Positions 6,260 through 7,687 of a stretch of DNA of 7,687 bases are shown one piece after another. The notes under the pieces are model-generated. The model searched no databases. It had not been told where the DNA came from and saw nothing but the letters and a program-made list of their open reading frames with translations. The first letter of the stretch is position 1. Every line of letters starts with the position of its first letter. This DNA comes from JANWHF01 sp036276235 (GTDB taxonomy: Bacteria > Planctomycetota > Phycisphaerae > Tepidisphaerales > Tepidisphaeraceae). The translations under genes were made by a program, and so were the position numbers. The stretch is taken from NCBI GenBank assembly GCA_036276235.1, contig DATBDZ010000400.1, forward strand, positions 1 through 7,687, written 5' to 3'.

Positions 6260-6293
6260 CGGGAGAAAGTGCAACCCCGAAATCATCGATCGC

Positions 6294-7322
6294 TTAACCC
6301 TGCTGCGTAAGCCGCGCCAGCCCATCCAGCGATCGCGCCGCCGCGCCGCTGTCGATTGATTCGCCAGTACGCTTCAGCGCCGTCGGGAGATCATCGCATA
6401 CTCCCGCGACGACCAGCGCCGCCGCCGCGTTGAGCAGGGCGATATCGCGCGGCGGACCTTTTTCTCCGTCGAGAATTCTTCGGATCACCTGCGCCGATTC
6501 GTCGGCGGTTTTCACTTGCAGATCGGATAGCCGCGCTGATGGGATTCCCAGCTCGCGCGCATCGAATTTCCAGCTTTTAACGTGCCCATCGCGCAGCTCG
6601 CTGATACGCGTCGGGCCGATCGTTGAAAGCTCATCCAACCCATCGTCGGCATGAACGACCCACGCCCGCTCGCTGCCTAGTTCGCGCAGGACTTCGGCCA
6701 TTCGATCGGTCAGCTCCGGCGCGAAGACGCCCAGCAATTGATGCCGCGCGCGGCCGGGATTGGTGAGCGGGCCCAGTACATTAAAGATGGTCGGAATTCC
6801 CAGTGCCGAGCGTGCCGGCCCGACGAAGCGCATCGCCGGATGATGCACCCGCGCGAAAGCGAAGCAGATATTCGCCTCCGCCAGACAAGACCGAAGCGCC
6901 GTCGGCGTCGCCTCGATCTTCACGCCGAGCTTCTCGAGGACATCCGCCGATCCGGATTGGCTGGAGGCGGAGCGATTGCCATGTTTGACGACCTTCACGC
7001 CCGCGCCGGCGGTGATCAGTGCGGCGGCCGTTGAGATGTTGAAGGTATGCCGCACATCTCCGCCGGTGCCGCAGGTATCGAGGACGATCCCCGCGCCGCC
7101 GGAATCGACCGGCACGACCTTTTCGCGCATGACGGTTGCCGCCCCGACAAGTTCTTCGACGGTCGTGCCCTTGGCGGCAAGTCCGACGAGCAGGCCGCCG
7201 ATCTGCGCTTCGGACGCCTCGCCAGACATGATGTGCAAAAACGCCGACCGCGCCTCATCGCGCGTCAGATTCTCACGGCGGCAGAGCTTCAGAAGAATGT
7301 CGCGAAGTGGGGCGGGGGTCAT
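6294..7322 (-). CDS. trpD: Anthranilate phosphoribosyltransferase
   Basis: This enzyme catalyses the second committed step of tryptophan synthesis: it transfers the phosphoribosyl group of PRPP to anthranilate, giving N-(5'-phosphoribosyl)anthranilate and pyrophosphate, in the cytosol and usually as a homodimer. The 342-residue length is normal. An N-terminal helical domain (about 1-65) is followed by the catalytic alpha/beta domain with all signatures: DTCGTGGD (82-89) and KHGNRSASS (113-121) for PRPP, R171 in GPARSALG as the likely anthranilate-contacting Arg, NVLGPLTNP (181-189), and the metal-binding pair D230-E231 in DDGLDE. The start is ATG at 7320-7322; no Shine-Dalgarno sequence is visible, and a candidate promoter lies close upstream. 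No trpC, trpE or trpG flanks it here, and the downstream gene is unrelated, so it appears to be transcribed alone. Confidence 0.97.
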   Translation of the reverse strand: MTPAPLRDILLKLCRRENLTRDEARSAFLHIMSGEASEAQIGGLLVGLAAKGTTVEELVGAATVMREKVVPVDSGGAGIVLDTCGTGGDVRHTFNISTAAALITAGAGVKVVKHGNRSASSQSGSADVLEKLGVKIEATPTALRSCLAEANICFAFARVHHPAMRFVGPARSALGIPTIFNVLGPLTNPGRARHQLLGVFAPELTDRMAEVLRELGSERAWVVHADDGLDELSTIGPTRISELRDGHVKSWKFDARELGIPSARLSDLQVKTADESAQVIRRILDGEKGPPRDIALLNAAAALVVAGVCDDLPTALKRTGESIDSGAAARSLDGLARLTQQG

Positions 7323-7335
7323 CGTGTGTTGGCGT

Positions 7336-7364
7336 ACTTTACTCGCATGTGCGATGTTTGCGAA
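7336..7364 (-). promoter_or_regulatory. Possible trpD promoter
   Basis: On the minus strand, TTCGCA (7364-7359) and TAAAGT (7341-7336) each match the sigma70 consensus at 4 of 6 positions with an ideal 17-bp spacer. The start site would lie under 12 bases from the trpD ATG, consistent with the absence of a Shine-Dalgarno sequence. The spacer contains the small inverted repeat TCGCA-TG-TGCGA (7343-7354), which could be an operator. The matches are weak enough that this may be chance. Confidence 0.25.
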
Positions 7365-7446
7365 TGCGGTGCGCCTTGGGACAGCTTAAGCCCTTACACG
7401 GCCTAGAAATGTTTCCGCCACCTATTGGACGGCGTTTTCTTCTCCC

Positions 7447-7460
7447 TCCTCCGGTACTCC
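7447..7460 (+). repeat. Degenerate half of a GTACTC element
   Basis: CCTCCTCCGGTACTCCC (7445-7461) resembles the left half plus loop of the hairpin at 6162-6181 (CCTCCCCCGGGTACTCCC), but no right stem follows. The hexamer is at 7454-7459. It is probably a decayed or truncated copy. Confidence 0.4.
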
Positions 7461-7527
7461 CAACATTTTGCATGAACAGTGTTACTCACTTTGCCAGTTG
7501 CAATTCCAACTCAGAATTTTCGAGACA

Positions 7528-7609
7528 ACCGTCATGCTGAGGTACTCCGAAGCATCTGGCCCATTCTCGTGAGCGGGCCAGATGCTTCGGAGTACCTCAG
7601 CATGACGGT
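7528..7609. repeat. 82-bp palindrome with perfect 35-bp arms
   Basis: Bases 7528-7562 are the exact reverse complement of 7575-7609, with a 12-nt loop (ATTCTCGTGAGC). The arm core is CATGCTGAGGTACTCC followed by GAAGCATCTGGCCC. From memory, intergenic repeats of the form CATGCTGAG...GAAGCATCT are scattered through many bacterial genomes; in this copy the linker between the two conserved parts contains GTACTC (7542-7547, with GAGTAC at 7590-7595). The perfect arms imply recent origin or active homogenisation. Either strand could form a very stable hairpin. No T-run follows. Confidence 0.95.
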
Positions 7610-7687
7610 GTGCGAAGCCAGTGGACAAGAATCCGGCAACCACGGCCTCCCCAAAATGAGGAGTTAGGGCGCAGATGCAAGATGTTG

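Larger units (their letters stand above)
5825..6293. other. Intergenic region packed with palindromic repeats
   Basis: This 469-bp gap lies between trpD and the large dehydrogenase gene, both on the minus strand. I see no gene: frames crossing it translate the repeats themselves. It contains two inverted copies of a CCCTCTCCC-type element (5935-5977 and 6019-6060), one hairpin with 14-bp arms (6079-6135), and two short GC-rich hairpins in opposite orientation (6162-6181 and 6242-6259). Between these last two sits a perfect 12-bp palindrome GTTCGCGCGAAC at 6196-6207. About 110 bp next to the dehydrogenase start (5825-5934) is repeat-free and should hold its promoter, but I find no convincing -35/-10 pair. 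Confidence 0.7.
7323..7687. other. Intergenic region upstream of trpD
   Basis: I see no reliable gene in this 365-bp end of the window. It holds a candidate trpD promoter (7336-7364), a degenerate half-repeat (7447-7460) and a large palindrome (7528-7609). At the very end, GAGGAG (7658-7663) precedes an ATG at 7675 that stays open to the edge (only four codons), which could be the start of a plus-strand gene, but the 11-base spacing is long and too little is visible to call it. Confidence 0.55.

Noticed and set aside
5886..6310. Short open frames on both strands through the repeat region
   Set aside because: They translate the palindromic repeats themselves, lack ribosome binding sites and overlap each other on both strands.
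7307..7540. A 77-codon plus-strand frame leaving the trpD 5' region
   Set aside because: It begins inside trpD in antisense and has no start signal. Its translation is low-complexity with no motif.

Overview
The window most likely comes from a high-GC member of the Planctomycetota or a close PVC-superphylum relative. The main evidence is a secreted 1159-residue protein joining a Pirellula/Verrucomicrobium-type dehydrogenase beta-propeller, HEAT-like helical repeats, an embedded beta-sandwich and a C-terminal CxxCH heme domain. This architecture is characteristic of that group. Intergenic DNA rich in palindromic repeats and weak Shine-Dalgarno sequences fit the same picture. No marker gene settles the exact lineage.

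Layout, left to right. (1) Bases 2-1018, plus strand: the 3' part of an unrecognised gene that runs in from beyond the left edge. (2) Bases 1019-1428: non-coding, with a perfect 2 x 30-bp tandem repeat and a second small repeat cluster. (3) Bases 1429-1967, plus strand: a toxin-antitoxin remnant, made of an intact ribbon-helix-helix-like antitoxin overlapping by 4 bp a PIN-family toxin that has lost its N-terminal half. (4) Minus strand from here on: a 76-residue hypothetical protein (1998-2228), the large dehydrogenase/cytochrome protein (2345-5824), a 469-bp repeat-packed gap, and trpD, anthranilate phosphoribosyltransferase of tryptophan synthesis (6294-7322). (5) Bases 7323-7687: non-coding, holding a probable trpD promoter and an 82-bp palindrome with perfect 35-bp arms.

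The genes do not form a single pathway. trpD is core metabolism and has no other trp gene beside it here. The large protein is probably a periplasmic oxidoreductase passing electrons to its own c-type heme. The left 2 kb looks like an accessory region.

The most interesting signal is in the repeats either side of trpD. At least four palindromic elements of different sequence all carry one hexamer, GTACTC, on one arm and its complement GAGTAC on the other. In several of them the hexamer is exactly the loop of a GC-rich hairpin. By eye I find nine copies in these two intergenic stretches and none in the rest of the window. No complete new gene system was identified.
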